A DNA stretch of 64,000 nt from Actinomycetota bacterium (GTDB lineage Bacteria; Actinomycetota; Actinomycetes; Nanopelagicales; Nanopelagicaceae). Of this stretch, positions 30,305 to 37,980 are shown piece after piece. The notes under the pieces were generated by a model, which did not search any database, was not told where the DNA came from, and was given only the letters and a program-made list of their open reading frames with translations. The position numbers were made by a program, and so were the translations under genes. The stretch is taken from NCBI GenBank assembly GCA_016870365.1, contig VGBW01000005.1, positions 1 to 64,000 on the forward strand. The letters run 5' to 3'. How positions within the stretch are numbered: position 1 is the stretch's first letter; the number at the start of each line of letters is the position of its first letter.

Positions 30305-31486
30305 CTAAAGATCGAGGTTAATCGGATTGAAAACATCAGCAATTAGCAACAGAAGGGTCAGGGCGAGCAGGATAGCGAAGACCACCAAGGTAATTGGGGT
30401 GAGCCTCTCCACATCAACCGGCCCTGGATCAGCCTTTCCTCGAATAGCTGCAATCCTGCGACGAATCGCTTCATAGCTAGCGACTGCAATGTGGCCACCA
30501 TCAAGGGGAAGGATAGGAAGAAGGTTAAAGATTCCGACAAAGATGTTGAGAGAGGCCACGATGAGAATGAATGTGGCTACTTTCTCTCCAGTGCTGAGAT
30601 TGCCGCTAGAAACAGTCTCCCCACTTGCCCGAGCCACTCCAATAATTCCAACTAGCCCTTGCGAGTTTCGCTCTTGACCCAAGAACGTCTGGCCAACCAA
30701 GGAAGGTACCTGAGAAGGAAGTGACATCAGAGCTTTGATAGAGCCTTCAAAGATTGCTCCAGTTGCTCTGATGCTTGAGCTAATAGCTTTGATGGGGCTC
30801 TGCCTTACCAGACCAATTTCATTTATCACTCCCAGAAATCCTCTGGGGCTTCCGTCAACAATCCTGGTTGCTGGGGTGATGGCAATATTCATTATCTGCC
30901 CATCTCTTTTGATTATGAAATTGATCTCTCTCTCTGCAGATGCACGCAAGATCTCTGCCGCATCGCCCCAAGGCAAGACTTGTCCATTTACTCCCAGGAT
31001 CTCATCTCCTGGCATCAGGCCAAAGCGCTTAGCAGGTGAAATCGGATCTCCTGGTTGGCACTGGCTCTCCTTTGGAACACAGGGCAGTACTTGAGAAATT
31101 GTTGGAAGCACTTGTGATGTGCCAATTCCTGCAAAGAGAGCAAATAGGAGCAATATCGCAAAAACAAAATGGAGAAATGATCCAGCGCTAAGAACTACTA
31201 ACTTCTTTGGGGCTGTTGCTAGGTAAAAAGCCCTTGGTTTGAACTCATCTGCTAACTCTTCATTTGGCGACATCCCGGATATCTTGCAATAACCACCGGC
31301 AGGAATTGCCTTGATGCCAAACTCGGTCTCACCACGTTGGGTTGACCATAAGCGCTTGCCAAAACCTACGAAGAACTCGGTAACTCTCATCCCATAGCGT
31401 TTAGCGGTTATGTAATGGCCAAATTCATGAACCATCACCGATATAAGGAGAGCGAGAATAAAGGCAATTACACCAAGAAATCCCAT
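30305..31486 (-). CDS. rseP: Site-2 metalloprotease, RseP/Rip1 type
   Basis: Intramembrane zinc protease, M50 family. Zinc motif HEFGH at 20-24 in the first membrane helix, a PDZ domain (about 135-220, [13 protein letters not shown]), and the second active-site motif [12 protein letters not shown] near 335-346 in a later helix; a last helix ends the 393-residue protein. In Actinobacteria the homologue Rip1 cleaves anti-sigma factors and other membrane proteins. Between dxr and ispG, as typical. Confidence 0.93.
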   Translation of the reverse strand: MGFLGVIAFILALLISVMVHEFGHYITAKRYGMRVTEFFVGFGKRLWSTQRGETEFGIKAIPAGGYCKISGMSPNEELADEFKPRAFYLATAPKKLVVLSAGSFLHFVFAILLLFALFAGIGTSQVLPTISQVLPCVPKESQCQPGDPISPAKRFGLMPGDEILGVNGQVLPWGDAAEILRASAEREINFIIKRDGQIMNIAITPATRIVDGSPRGFLGVINEIGLVRQSPIKAISSSIRATGAIFEGSIKALMSLPSQVPSLVGQTFLGQERNSQGLVGIIGVARASGETVSSGNLSTGEKVATFILIVASLNIFVGIFNLLPILPLDGGHIAVASYEAIRRRIAAIRGKADPGPVDVERLTPITLVVFAILLALTLLLLIADVFNPINLDL

Positions 31487-31498
31487 TTCCCCTCCCCT

Positions 31499-32635
31499 TT
31501 ACCGCCTCTTCAATACCTCTGTTGCAACCATGCGGGCATCTTGCTCAATAGCGCTGACATCTGAGATGTCACGAATCTTTGAAGGTGCACGTGCCGTTAA
31601 CTTATCAACAACCTTTTCAATGGTATCGACAATGGCTGTGAAAGCGATCTCCTGCCTCATAAAGGCAGCCACTGCCTCCTCATTTGCTGCGTTATAAATC
31701 GCAGCAACTGATGAGCCGAGGGCTCCTGCTCTCTTTGCTAGTTGCACTGCTGGAAATCTCTTCTCATCAATTGGTTCAAAGCTCCAACTCTGCTTGCTAC
31801 TCCAATCAATTGGCGCCATAGCGCCATTGACTCTATTTGGATAAGAAAGGGCGTAGGCGATCGGCCCCTTCATATCAGGAGGTGATGCTTGAGCAAGAGT
31901 TGAGCCATCTCTAAATTCCACCAGTGAATGCACTACTGATTGAGGATGAATCACTGCTTCAATCCTGGAGTATGGGATATCAAACAAGTAGTGAGCTTCG
32001 ATGATCTCAAGGCCCTTATTGACTAGCGTTGCAGAGTTGATGGTCACAACTGGCCCCATCGACCAGGTGGGATGGGCTAGAGCATCTGCAAGCTTCACTT
32101 CGCCTAAATCTTGTCGATCCCTAAAAGGACCACCGCTTGCGGTGAGAATTAGCTTAGAGACATCACTTGATCGCCCTGAGCTCATCGCTTGAAAGAGAGC
32201 TGAATGCTCAGAATCGACTGGAATTATTTTCTCTGCTCCATAGGCCATCACCAAATCTCCGCCTGCAACGAGAGATTCTTTATTGGCAAGAGCTACTCTA
32301 TTTCCGCAAGATAGAGCTGCCAGAGTTGGACCAAGACCAATGGATCCCGTCATGGCATTTAGAACTAAGTCACAGGTCAGGGAGGCGATCTGCTCAGAGG
32401 CCCCCTTGCCATCAATTACTTTGACACCACTTAGGACGCTTTTAAGTTCTTCAGCTCCACTACTCACCCCCACAATTGGGACATTAAATTGCCTTACTTG
32501 TTTGGCCAACAAACTTAAGCTACTTCCCCCGGCACTAAGCCCACCTACTCTAAAAAGATCAGGGTTAGCTGCGATAACCTCTAGGGCTTGAACCCCAATC
32601 GAGCCGGTGGAGCCTAAAATCACAATATCGCGCAC
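31499..32635 (-). CDS. dxr: 1-deoxy-D-xylulose 5-phosphate reductoisomerase
   Basis: Commits DXP to the MEP pathway, giving 2-C-methyl-D-erythritol 4-phosphate with NADPH. NADPH motif GSTGSIG at 8-14, LANKESLVAGG, PVDSEHSALFQ, and TASGGPFRDR; metal-binding acidic residues lie in VDSEHSA and the later NKGLEIIEAHYLF segment. 378 residues. Start GTG 32635 with GAGAAG upstream. Divergent from gabT over only 53 bp. Confidence 0.96.
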   Translation of the reverse strand: MRDIVILGSTGSIGVQALEVIAANPDLFRVGGLSAGGSSLSLLAKQVRQFNVPIVGVSSGAEELKSVLSGVKVIDGKGASEQIASLTCDLVLNAMTGSIGLGPTLAALSCGNRVALANKESLVAGGDLVMAYGAEKIIPVDSEHSALFQAMSSGRSSDVSKLILTASGGPFRDRQDLGEVKLADALAHPTWSMGPVVTINSATLVNKGLEIIEAHYLFDIPYSRIEAVIHPQSVVHSLVEFRDGSTLAQASPPDMKGPIAYALSYPNRVNGAMAPIDWSSKQSWSFEPIDEKRFPAVQLAKRAGALGSSVAAIYNAANEEAVAAFMRQEIAFTAIVDTIEKVVDKLTARAPSKIRDISDVSAIEQDARMVATEVLKRR

Positions 32636-32676
32636 GGGTCAATCTTCTCAGAAATAGGTCAAATAGATGGAAAAGA

Positions 32677-32682
32677 TAGAAT
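32677..32682 (+). promoter_or_regulatory. -10 element for a leaderless gabT transcript
   Basis: TAGAAT ends 6 nt before the gabT ATG. There is no Shine-Dalgarno sequence in the gap AGGCAG that would fit ribosome spacing. The spacing puts the likely transcription start at or next to the start codon. No good -35 is seen, common for actinobacterial promoters. Confidence 0.55.
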
Positions 32683-32688
32683 AGGCAG

Positions 32689-34029
32689 ATGAGTTCAGGG
32701 CCACATATCGAGCAGGTAAGAAAACTTCTCACTCAAATCCCTGGACCAAAGTCCCAAGAACTAATAGAGCGCAGGGCTGAGGCGGTTTCGGCCTCACTGG
32801 GTATGGCTATCCCAGTTGTGGTGCAAAAAGCTGGCGGTGGGGTAATTGTTGATGTTGATGGCAATTCCATCATCGACATGGGAGCAGGAATTGCCGTCGT
32901 AAATGTTGGAAACTCGGCAGATAGAGTTGTAAAGAATGTTCAAGAGCAGGTAGAGGCATTTACCCATACCTGCTTCATGATCGCCCCTTACATGGGATAT
33001 ATCCAAGTCTGTGAGGCCCTTAATCGCTTAACTCCAGGAAGCCATAAGAAGAAGTCAGTACTTTTTAATTCAGGTGCTGAAGCGGTTGAGAACGCAGTAA
33101 AGATTTCACGCAAGTTCACCAAGCGCCAAGCAGTAGTGGTCTTTGAACATGGCTATCACGGCAGAACCAATCTAACGATGGCCATGACTGCAAAGAACAT
33201 GCCATACAAAGATGGATTTGGGCCATTTGCTCCTGAGGTCTATCGCATGCCAATGTCTTATCCATATCGCTGCGATTCCTGTTCAGGGCCTTGCCAAGAA
33301 TCAGTTCTAGATACCGTGCTACATAAGATTGAGAAAGAAATTGGTGCAGGTAATGTGGCCTGTATCGTCATTGAACCAATTCTTGGTGAGAGTGGCTTTA
33401 TCGTTCCATGTAAAGGCTTCCTTCCGGGCCTTGCCAAGTTCTGCAAAGAGAATGGCATTTTGTTTGTTGCAGATGAAGTTCAAACCGGCTTTGCAAGAAC
33501 TGGTGCGATGTTTGCCTGTGAAGATGAAGGGGTCGTTCCAGACCTAATCACTACAGCAAAAGGTATTGCAGGCGGTCTTCCGCTAGCTGGCGTTACTGGA
33601 AGAGCTGATGTAATGGATTCCATTCATGCAAGTGGCCTTGGTGGAACATTCGGTGGATCTCCTATTGCCTGCGCTGCAGCCCTTGGCGCAATTGCCACAA
33701 TTGAGGAGGATAGTCTAGTTGAGAGAGCAAGAGTGCTCGGTTTGATTATGCGCCAGAGCCTTGAGGCGATGAAGAAGAAGTATCCAATCATTGGAGATGT
33801 TAGAGGGCGCGGATCTATGCAGGCTCTAGAGCTAGTAATCCCTGGATCAAAAGAGCCAAATCCAGCAGCGCTTAGCTCTGTTATTACATATTGCCAGCAA
33901 AACGGAGTTCTAATTCTCTCTGCTGGAACTTATGGCAATGTAATTAGGCTATTGCCGCCACTTGTTATGCCGGAGCACCTTCTCAAAGAGGCTCTAGAGA
34001 TTCTTGAACAGGGCCTAGCTCAGGCTTAA
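32689..34029 (+). CDS. gabT: 4-aminobutyrate aminotransferase
   Basis: PLP-dependent class III aminotransferase, 446 residues, transferring the amino group of GABA to 2-oxoglutarate to give succinate semialdehyde. PLP-binding Lys291 (TTAKGIAGG), Asp262-Glu263 (VADEVQTGF), FNSGAEAVENAVK at 126-138 and GYHGRTNLTMAMTAKNMPYK. The N-terminal half matches the actinobacterial GabT style. A short segment 195-202 has three cysteines (CDSCSGPC), of interest as a possible metal site. It converges on the agmatinase-family gene with overlapping stop codons. It may also accept putrescine or related diamines. Confidence 0.92.
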   Translation: MSSGPHIEQVRKLLTQIPGPKSQELIERRAEAVSASLGMAIPVVVQKAGGGVIVDVDGNSIIDMGAGIAVVNVGNSADRVVKNVQEQVEAFTHTCFMIAPYMGYIQVCEALNRLTPGSHKKKSVLFNSGAEAVENAVKISRKFTKRQAVVVFEHGYHGRTNLTMAMTAKNMPYKDGFGPFAPEVYRMPMSYPYRCDSCSGPCQESVLDTVLHKIEKEIGAGNVACIVIEPILGESGFIVPCKGFLPGLAKFCKENGILFVADEVQTGFARTGAMFACEDEGVVPDLITTAKGIAGGLPLAGVTGRADVMDSIHASGLGGTFGGSPIACAAALGAIATIEEDSLVERARVLGLIMRQSLEAMKKKYPIIGDVRGRGSMQALELVIPGSKEPNPAALSSVITYCQQNGVLILSAGTYGNVIRLLPPLVMPEHLLKEALEILEQGLAQA

Positions 34030-35024
34030 CGATCAAGTAAATTCTGCGTTGGTAGGTATCTATCGCCTCTTTTTCGTTTAGCAATAGCACTTACTGCCTC
34101 TAGGACTACGCGGTTTGCCAAGATTGCTGTGACATCAGCAGAATCAAATGGCGGTGAAACTTCAACGACATCAATTCCAACTACTGGTAGCTCTAGGCAG
34201 ATCCTTCTTACGGCCTCTAAAAGTTCACGTGAAGTCATCCCCCCCGGCTCTGGAGTTCCAGTTCCTGGCGCCATTCCAGGATCGACTACATCGATATCAA
34301 CTGAGAGAAAAACGCCATCGCAACCATCTGTGAGTCGAGCAAACGATTCATCCAAAACAGTATTCAATCCACGGTGATGAATCTCTGTCATCTCATAGGA
34401 ACGCATTCCTTGATCGCGCATCCAGTTCAAAGTCGCATCATCTGGCCAATATCCACGAAGACCTAGTTGCAAGAAACGATCGCCACGAACATAACCACTA
34501 TCAATCAATCTGCGCATCGGTGTTCCATGGCCAACTAGTGCTCCAAATTGTAAATCTCCGGTATCGGCATGTGCATCAAAATGCACCATAGAAATCTTGC
34601 CTTTACCGCGGTGCTCAGCAATACCGGCAACATCGGCCGAAGCAATCGAATGATCACCGCCAAGAACAAGAGCAATCGCGCCGGCCCTAGAGATCTTCTC
34701 TGTTGCCGCTTTCAATACCTTTAGCGATTCCTCAAGGTTTCCAGGTGGCATCAATAAATCACCGGCATCAAATACCTTCAAAGCCTTCAAGCCATCTATT
34801 CGCAGCGCTAAATGAGGGCGCTCACCGTCATGCGGAAGGTAATCCCCCATGCGAATTGCTTGGGGGCCAAACTTTGCACCGGATCTATGTGAAGTTCCGC
34901 TATCAATTGGCGCGCCAACAATTACAACATCGGCGCCCTTGTAAGTATCTGGCTTATCTAGATCGCATGCAGGCACGCCAAGGAAAGTGAAGTTAGGGCC
35001 ATACATATTTCCGATGTTGGTCAT
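34026..35024 (-). CDS. speB: Agmatinase / guanidinobutyrase-family ureohydrolase
   Basis: Binuclear manganese hydrolase that removes urea from a guanidino compound. Metal ligands are in GGDHS (His125), HFDAHADTGD (Asp150, His152, Asp154) and SVDIDVVDP. 332 residues. Agmatinase makes putrescine from agmatine; guanidinobutyrase makes GABA directly from 4-guanidinobutyrate. Neighbouring gabT and aldehyde dehydrogenase genes fit either reading. The original neighbour upstream was potC; the two are now separated by about 1.15 kb of inserted DNA, and a 76-bp copy of the potC end remains before this gene. Confidence 0.88.
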   Translation of the reverse strand: MTNIGNMYGPNFTFLGVPACDLDKPDTYKGADVVIVGAPIDSGTSHRSGAKFGPQAIRMGDYLPHDGERPHLALRIDGLKALKVFDAGDLLMPPGNLEESLKVLKAATEKISRAGAIALVLGGDHSIASADVAGIAEHRGKGKISMVHFDAHADTGDLQFGALVGHGTPMRRLIDSGYVRGDRFLQLGLRGYWPDDATLNWMRDQGMRSYEMTEIHHRGLNTVLDESFARLTDGCDGVFLSVDIDVVDPGMAPGTGTPEPGGMTSRELLEAVRRICLELPVVGIDVVEVSPPFDSADVTAILANRVVLEAVSAIAKRKRGDRYLPTQNLLDR

Positions 35025-35052
35025 TACTTCTTTCTTTGTCTGCTTACAACTT
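34977..35052. repeat. 76-bp direct repeat, copy A (junction of speB)
   Basis: Identical to 36204-36279 except for one base (catacaTattt versus catacaAattt). The block contains the first ~16 codons of the agmatinase gene and the last ~9 codons and stop of potC. In copy A the agmatinase gene is whole and the potC part is an orphan tail. Confidence 0.97.
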
Positions 35053-35068
35053 CTTTTTCCACCTTCCG

Positions 35069-35098
35069 ATTCTATTAAGGAAGGGTCAAATTGACCAA
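35069..35098 (-). promoter_or_regulatory. Possible promoter for speB inside the island
   Basis: On the minus strand TTGGTC (35093-35098) and TAGAAT (35069-35074) are separated by 18 nt, about 45 nt upstream of the agmatinase start. The island may have supplied a new promoter after separating the gene from potC. The perfect palindrome GGTCAAATTGACC at 35084-35096 overlaps it and could be an operator. Prediction only. Confidence 0.35.
35084..35096. repeat. 13-nt perfect palindrome GGTCAAATTGACC
   Basis: Perfect inverted repeat around one central base. It overlaps the possible speB -35 on the minus strand and the SD/start of the ORF on the plus strand. A further inverted repeat CCTTCC...GGAAGG spans 35062-35084. 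Looks like a binding site, protein unknown. Confidence 0.6.
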
Positions 35099-35339
35099 TA
35101 GCAATAATGTGTGTGGTTCAAATTGTAAGGAATATGCGCTGTATGCCATGTCAAACAAACAATTGGCATCTTCTACTAGGAAGGAATGGACAATGCTTGT
35201 CAATAGATTGCCACTTCAAGACTTCCCATGCCCGCTTGATGAAGTGCAATCGTGGAATATGGTCAATGGCAGGTATCCCAATCCAAGAACTAAGCGTGGT
35301 GTCCTTCAAGCACTAAATGCCCTTTGGGGATCAAGATGA
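35091..35339 (+). CDS. Hypothetical 82-residue protein
   Basis: Open frame with TTG start preceded by AAGGAAGGG at good spacing, giving an 82-residue polypeptide. No family was recognised. The sequence has normal amino-acid variety (LPLQDFPCPLDEV, NPRTKRGVLQALNALWG) rather than the look of a chance frame. It ends on the first bases of the TM2 fragment (ATGA overlap). It lies in the island between direct repeats, so it may be a truncated remnant. Confidence 0.35.
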   Translation: MTNSNNVCGSNCKEYALYAMSNKQLASSTRKEWTMLVNRLPLQDFPCPLDEVQSWNMVNGRYPNPRTKRGVLQALNALWGSR

Positions 35340-35449
35340 AGACTGGCAAACTATTTACATTGGGCGGTCTAGGAATTTGGGCTCTCATTGACTCTATTAT
35401 CATTGCCACCAAGAATGTGAAAGATGGGAGTGGTTCGCCAATTGCCTGA
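35336..35449 (+). pseudogene. TM2-domain protein fragment
   Basis: A 37-codon frame reads MKTGKLFTLGGLGIWALIDS, then IIIATKNVKDGSGSPIA. This is the second half of the TM2 domain (GGLGIWxLIDxIxI...DxxGxPI); the conserved first half with the GxHRFYLG motif is missing upstream, where a different frame is open. Without both helices it is probably not functional. Its TM2 origin is clear. Confidence 0.7.
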
Positions 35450-35903
35450 CGGGCAATGTCCCTTGTCGCATTTCTCTCGCATGAACAGTCTCAAATGGGC
35501 TCAAAAGTTCTTAAACATCGTTAATCCATCCTATGGGTTACTAGTTTTCTTTGAGCGTAACGAGCTAAGGGGGCAGTAGCTCAGTTGGTTAGAGCCCCGA
35601 ACTCATGATCTGGCGCTCATTCCTCGGGCTTTCAGTCCATTTCTTGATTTTGAACGGGAAAAGAGCAGAACTTTTACAGGGTTTGGGGCTACCGCCCTTG
35701 CCTAAATGGGTCTAGGTTGAACCCAATGCCTTAGATAGGACACCTATCTGACCAACTTTTCCTTGTCCTAGCAGATTTAGTGCCACTGTCTAAGGCAGGC
35801 TAGAAAGGCAGGGCATCAAGGATCGCTACAAGACCCTATCTATAAGACCTCCTATTGGCCCTATTGCCAGGATACTTGGACTGAGCGGGGTATAAGAAAC
35901 ATC
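35450..35903. other. Non-coding part of the island with tRNA remnant
   Basis: About 450 bp without a credible gene between the TM2 fragment and the DUF2061 gene. It contains the decayed tRNA-Met at 35569-35640. The rest shows only short open frames and no recognisable motif; it may be remains of a mobile element. Confidence 0.6.
35569..35640 (+). pseudogene. Degenerate tRNA-Met (CAT) remnant
   Basis: Starts GGGGGCA, followed by an intact D-arm TAGCTCAGTTGGTTAGAGC and an anticodon loop CTCATGA with CAT at 35604-35606. From there the match fails: the anticodon stem is mispaired (CCGAA against TCTGG), a TTCRA T-loop is missing although GGGCTTTCAGTCC resembles a damaged T-arm, and no 3' acceptor strand complements GGGGGCA. 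Not a working tRNA. Confidence 0.7.
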
Positions 35904-36125
35904 ATGACAGAATCAAGAAAAAGAAGTGGACTAAAATCAATCACATGGCCGATAGTTCATGCAGGGTTCGTGTCTATATTGGTCTATTTTTTTGAAAGAC
36001 TAATCACTGGACAGGCTCATTGGGAATACGCTGGAGCATTCGCCCTAATATATACCACTTGTGAGGCTATCGGCTTCTACCTTCATGAAAGAATTTGGTC
36101 CAGATTTGGAAGCAAAATAAGGTAA
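35904..36125 (+). CDS. DUF2061 family membrane protein
   Basis: 73 residues, two hydrophobic segments. The family features are K-SITWPIVHAG at the start and the C-terminal EAIGFYLHERIW. Function unknown. ATG 35904 is preceded by TATAAG with a 7-nt gap and no Shine-Dalgarno, so the message may be leaderless. It is the only apparently whole gene in the island. Its reverse strand also carries an open frame, caused by the repeat at 36204. Confidence 0.75.
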   Translation: MTESRKRSGLKSITWPIVHAGFVSILVYFFERLITGQAHWEYAGAFALIYTTCEAIGFYLHERIWSRFGSKIR

Positions 36126-36203
36126 TGAAAAATCGGCGGGCGCCTGAATATGACCAAGTTGAAGTAATTCGATACCAGACATGCCTGGAGGTGGAATTGG
36201 AAT

Positions 36204-36279
36204 GCCAAGGAAAGTGAAGTTAGGGCCATACAAATTTCCGATGTTGGTCATTACTTCTTTCTTTGTCTGCTTACAACTT
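36204..36279. repeat. 76-bp direct repeat, copy B (junction of potC)
   Basis: Copy with intact potC end and the first ~16 codons of the agmatinase gene, which then break off into unrelated sequence (frame continues to 36045). The TAATG overlap potC/speB is preserved, showing that this was the ancestral junction. Distance to copy A is 1,227 bp. Confidence 0.97.
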
Positions 36280-37075
36280 GGCCAACGATAACAATAATTA
36301 GAGCAATGAAAAACATGGCACTTCCGATCACATTGGCTTGGGCTGGAATGCCTCTAGCTGCTGAAACATAAACGAACTTGGGAAATGTTGACTCAATGCC
36401 TGAGTTGAAATTGGTGATGATGAAGTCATCAAATGAGAGGGAGAATGCAAGCAGCGCAGCTCCTGCAATTCCTGGCATGACCAAGGGAAGTGTCACATAT
36501 CTAAAAGTGTCCCGTTCATTGGCATAGAGATCCATCGCTACCTGCTCAAGTCTTGGATCAAGAGATGCAACTCGAGCTTTAACAGTAACCACAACGAAGG
36601 AGATACAGAACATCACATGGGCAATCACTATGGTCCAAAAGCCAGGGTTAACTCGCAAATTTAGGAACATGGCCAGAAGCGATGCTCCGAGGACCACTTC
36701 AGGGGTAGCCATGGGAAGAAAGATTAGAAGGTTTGTGGTCCTTCGCCCCTTGAAGTCATGCCTACTTATGGCAAAGGCAATCATCGTTCCTAAGACAGTG
36801 GCCACAAGGGTTGAGATAAAGCCTATTTGAAGAGAGTTTGCCACGCTCTGACAAACCTGCGGAGCTCCGCAAGGATTCTTCCAATTATCTAGAGTAAATC
36901 CCTGCCAGACCAAATTGCTCTTCCCAGAGTCATTAAAGGAGAAGGCAAATGTGTAGGCCACTGGAATGAAGAGGTAGATAAAGGCCAAAGCAGCGTAGAT
37001 TCTTATTAGATTTCTCGAAAACCATCTAGAGCTTCGATGAGAGAGAGATGGCTTAGGAATCACCTGGGTGCTCAT
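36251..37075 (-). CDS. potC: Spermidine/putrescine ABC transporter permease PotC
   Basis: One of two inner-membrane channel subunits. 274 residues, six hydrophobic helices, and the binding-protein-dependent permease EAA-like loop near MDLYANERDTFRYVTLPLVMPGIAGAALLAFSLSFDDFI, a PotC/YdcV-type signature. Start overlaps potB by 4 nt. Its last codons lie in the direct repeat. Confidence 0.92.
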   Translation of the reverse strand: MSTQVIPKPSLSHRSSRWFSRNLIRIYAALAFIYLFIPVAYTFAFSFNDSGKSNLVWQGFTLDNWKNPCGAPQVCQSVANSLQIGFISTLVATVLGTMIAFAISRHDFKGRRTTNLLIFLPMATPEVVLGASLLAMFLNLRVNPGFWTIVIAHVMFCISFVVVTVKARVASLDPRLEQVAMDLYANERDTFRYVTLPLVMPGIAGAALLAFSLSFDDFIITNFNSGIESTFPKFVYVSAARGIPAQANVIGSAMFFIALIIVIVGQVVSRQRKK

Positions 37076-37977
37076 ACCAGCTCATCCGTTCCAGATTTGC
37101 GGATGTAAAGGGTTACTAAAATCAGGATTGTCGCCATCAGAGTAAATGAGAGCGCTGCCGCTGTTGGATAATCAACGACAGCGAAGAATCTTGATTCAAT
37201 AACGTTTCCGATCATCTTGGTGCTTGGATTTCCAAGAAGTGCGGCATTGACATAATCTCCTGCTGCTGGAATGAATGTTAGAAGCGTTCCTGCGACCACC
37301 CCAGGCATAGAGAGTGGAACTGTTACCTTTCTGAAGGTGATAAATCCATTGGCATAGAGATCACCCGAGGCCTCAAGAGTTCTGGGATCGATGCGCTCTA
37401 AGCTGGCATAGAGCGGCAGAGTCATAAATGGCAGGAAGTTATAAGTTAAACCTGAAACCACGGCAAATGGGGTGGCAGTTAGGCGCAAAGATTCATCGAT
37501 AAATGGTAGAAATCTTAATGTTGAGAGTACCGGACCTTCATCACCGAGAATCTGCGACCAAGCCACAGTTCTTAACAAAAAGGAGGTGAAGAAGGGCGCT
37601 ACTACTAGGACCAATAGGATGTTGCGATATTTTCCAGCTCTAAATGCAATCATATAAGCCAGTGGATATGAGATAGCAAGAGCCAAGATTGTGGCAATTC
37701 CTGCATACAGGAATGACCTTACATACTGCTCCTGATTTGCCAAGAATGCATCAACATAATTAGCAAAGCGCAGCTCTTGAACATAAGTGCCAATCTGTGC
37801 GCCTTGGGGGCGGACCATGGTTGAAGTACTACCAAGTGAGAATATTGGAATAACAAAGAAGGTGATTAGCCAAATCAAACCCGGCGCTATCAGTAGATAT
37901 GGAGTCAGTGAGCGCTTCTTTAGGGAGTCGCCCTTTGCCCCGCTCTGGCTCTTAGTCGTCCCTTGCAGAAATGCCAT
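37072..37977 (-). CDS. potB: Spermidine/putrescine ABC transporter permease PotB
   Basis: Second channel subunit, 301 residues with six hydrophobic helices. Motif EASGDLYANGFITFRKVTVPLSMPGVVAGTLLTFIPAAGDYV is the EAA loop typical of PotB. Starts three nt after potA. Substrate assignment rests on the matching PotA, PotC and PotD. Confidence 0.92.
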   Translation of the reverse strand: MAFLQGTTKSQSGAKGDSLKKRSLTPYLLIAPGLIWLITFFVIPIFSLGSTSTMVRPQGAQIGTYVQELRFANYVDAFLANQEQYVRSFLYAGIATILALAISYPLAYMIAFRAGKYRNILLVLVVAPFFTSFLLRTVAWSQILGDEGPVLSTLRFLPFIDESLRLTATPFAVVSGLTYNFLPFMTLPLYASLERIDPRTLEASGDLYANGFITFRKVTVPLSMPGVVAGTLLTFIPAAGDYVNAALLGNPSTKMIGNVIESRFFAVVDYPTAAALSFTLMATILILVTLYIRKSGTDELV

Positions 37978-37980
37978 TAC

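Noticed and set aside
35569-35640. Functional tRNA-Met gene
   Set aside because: Anticodon stem mispaired, no T-loop, no 3' acceptor strand matching GGGGGCA; treated as a pseudogene.
36126-36217. 30-codon plus frame after DUF2061
   Set aside because: Runs into the repeat copy and has no recognisable content.
36045-36251. Minus-strand frame starting like the agmatinase gene
   Set aside because: Only the first ~18 residues match (the direct repeat); the rest is antisense to DUF2061.
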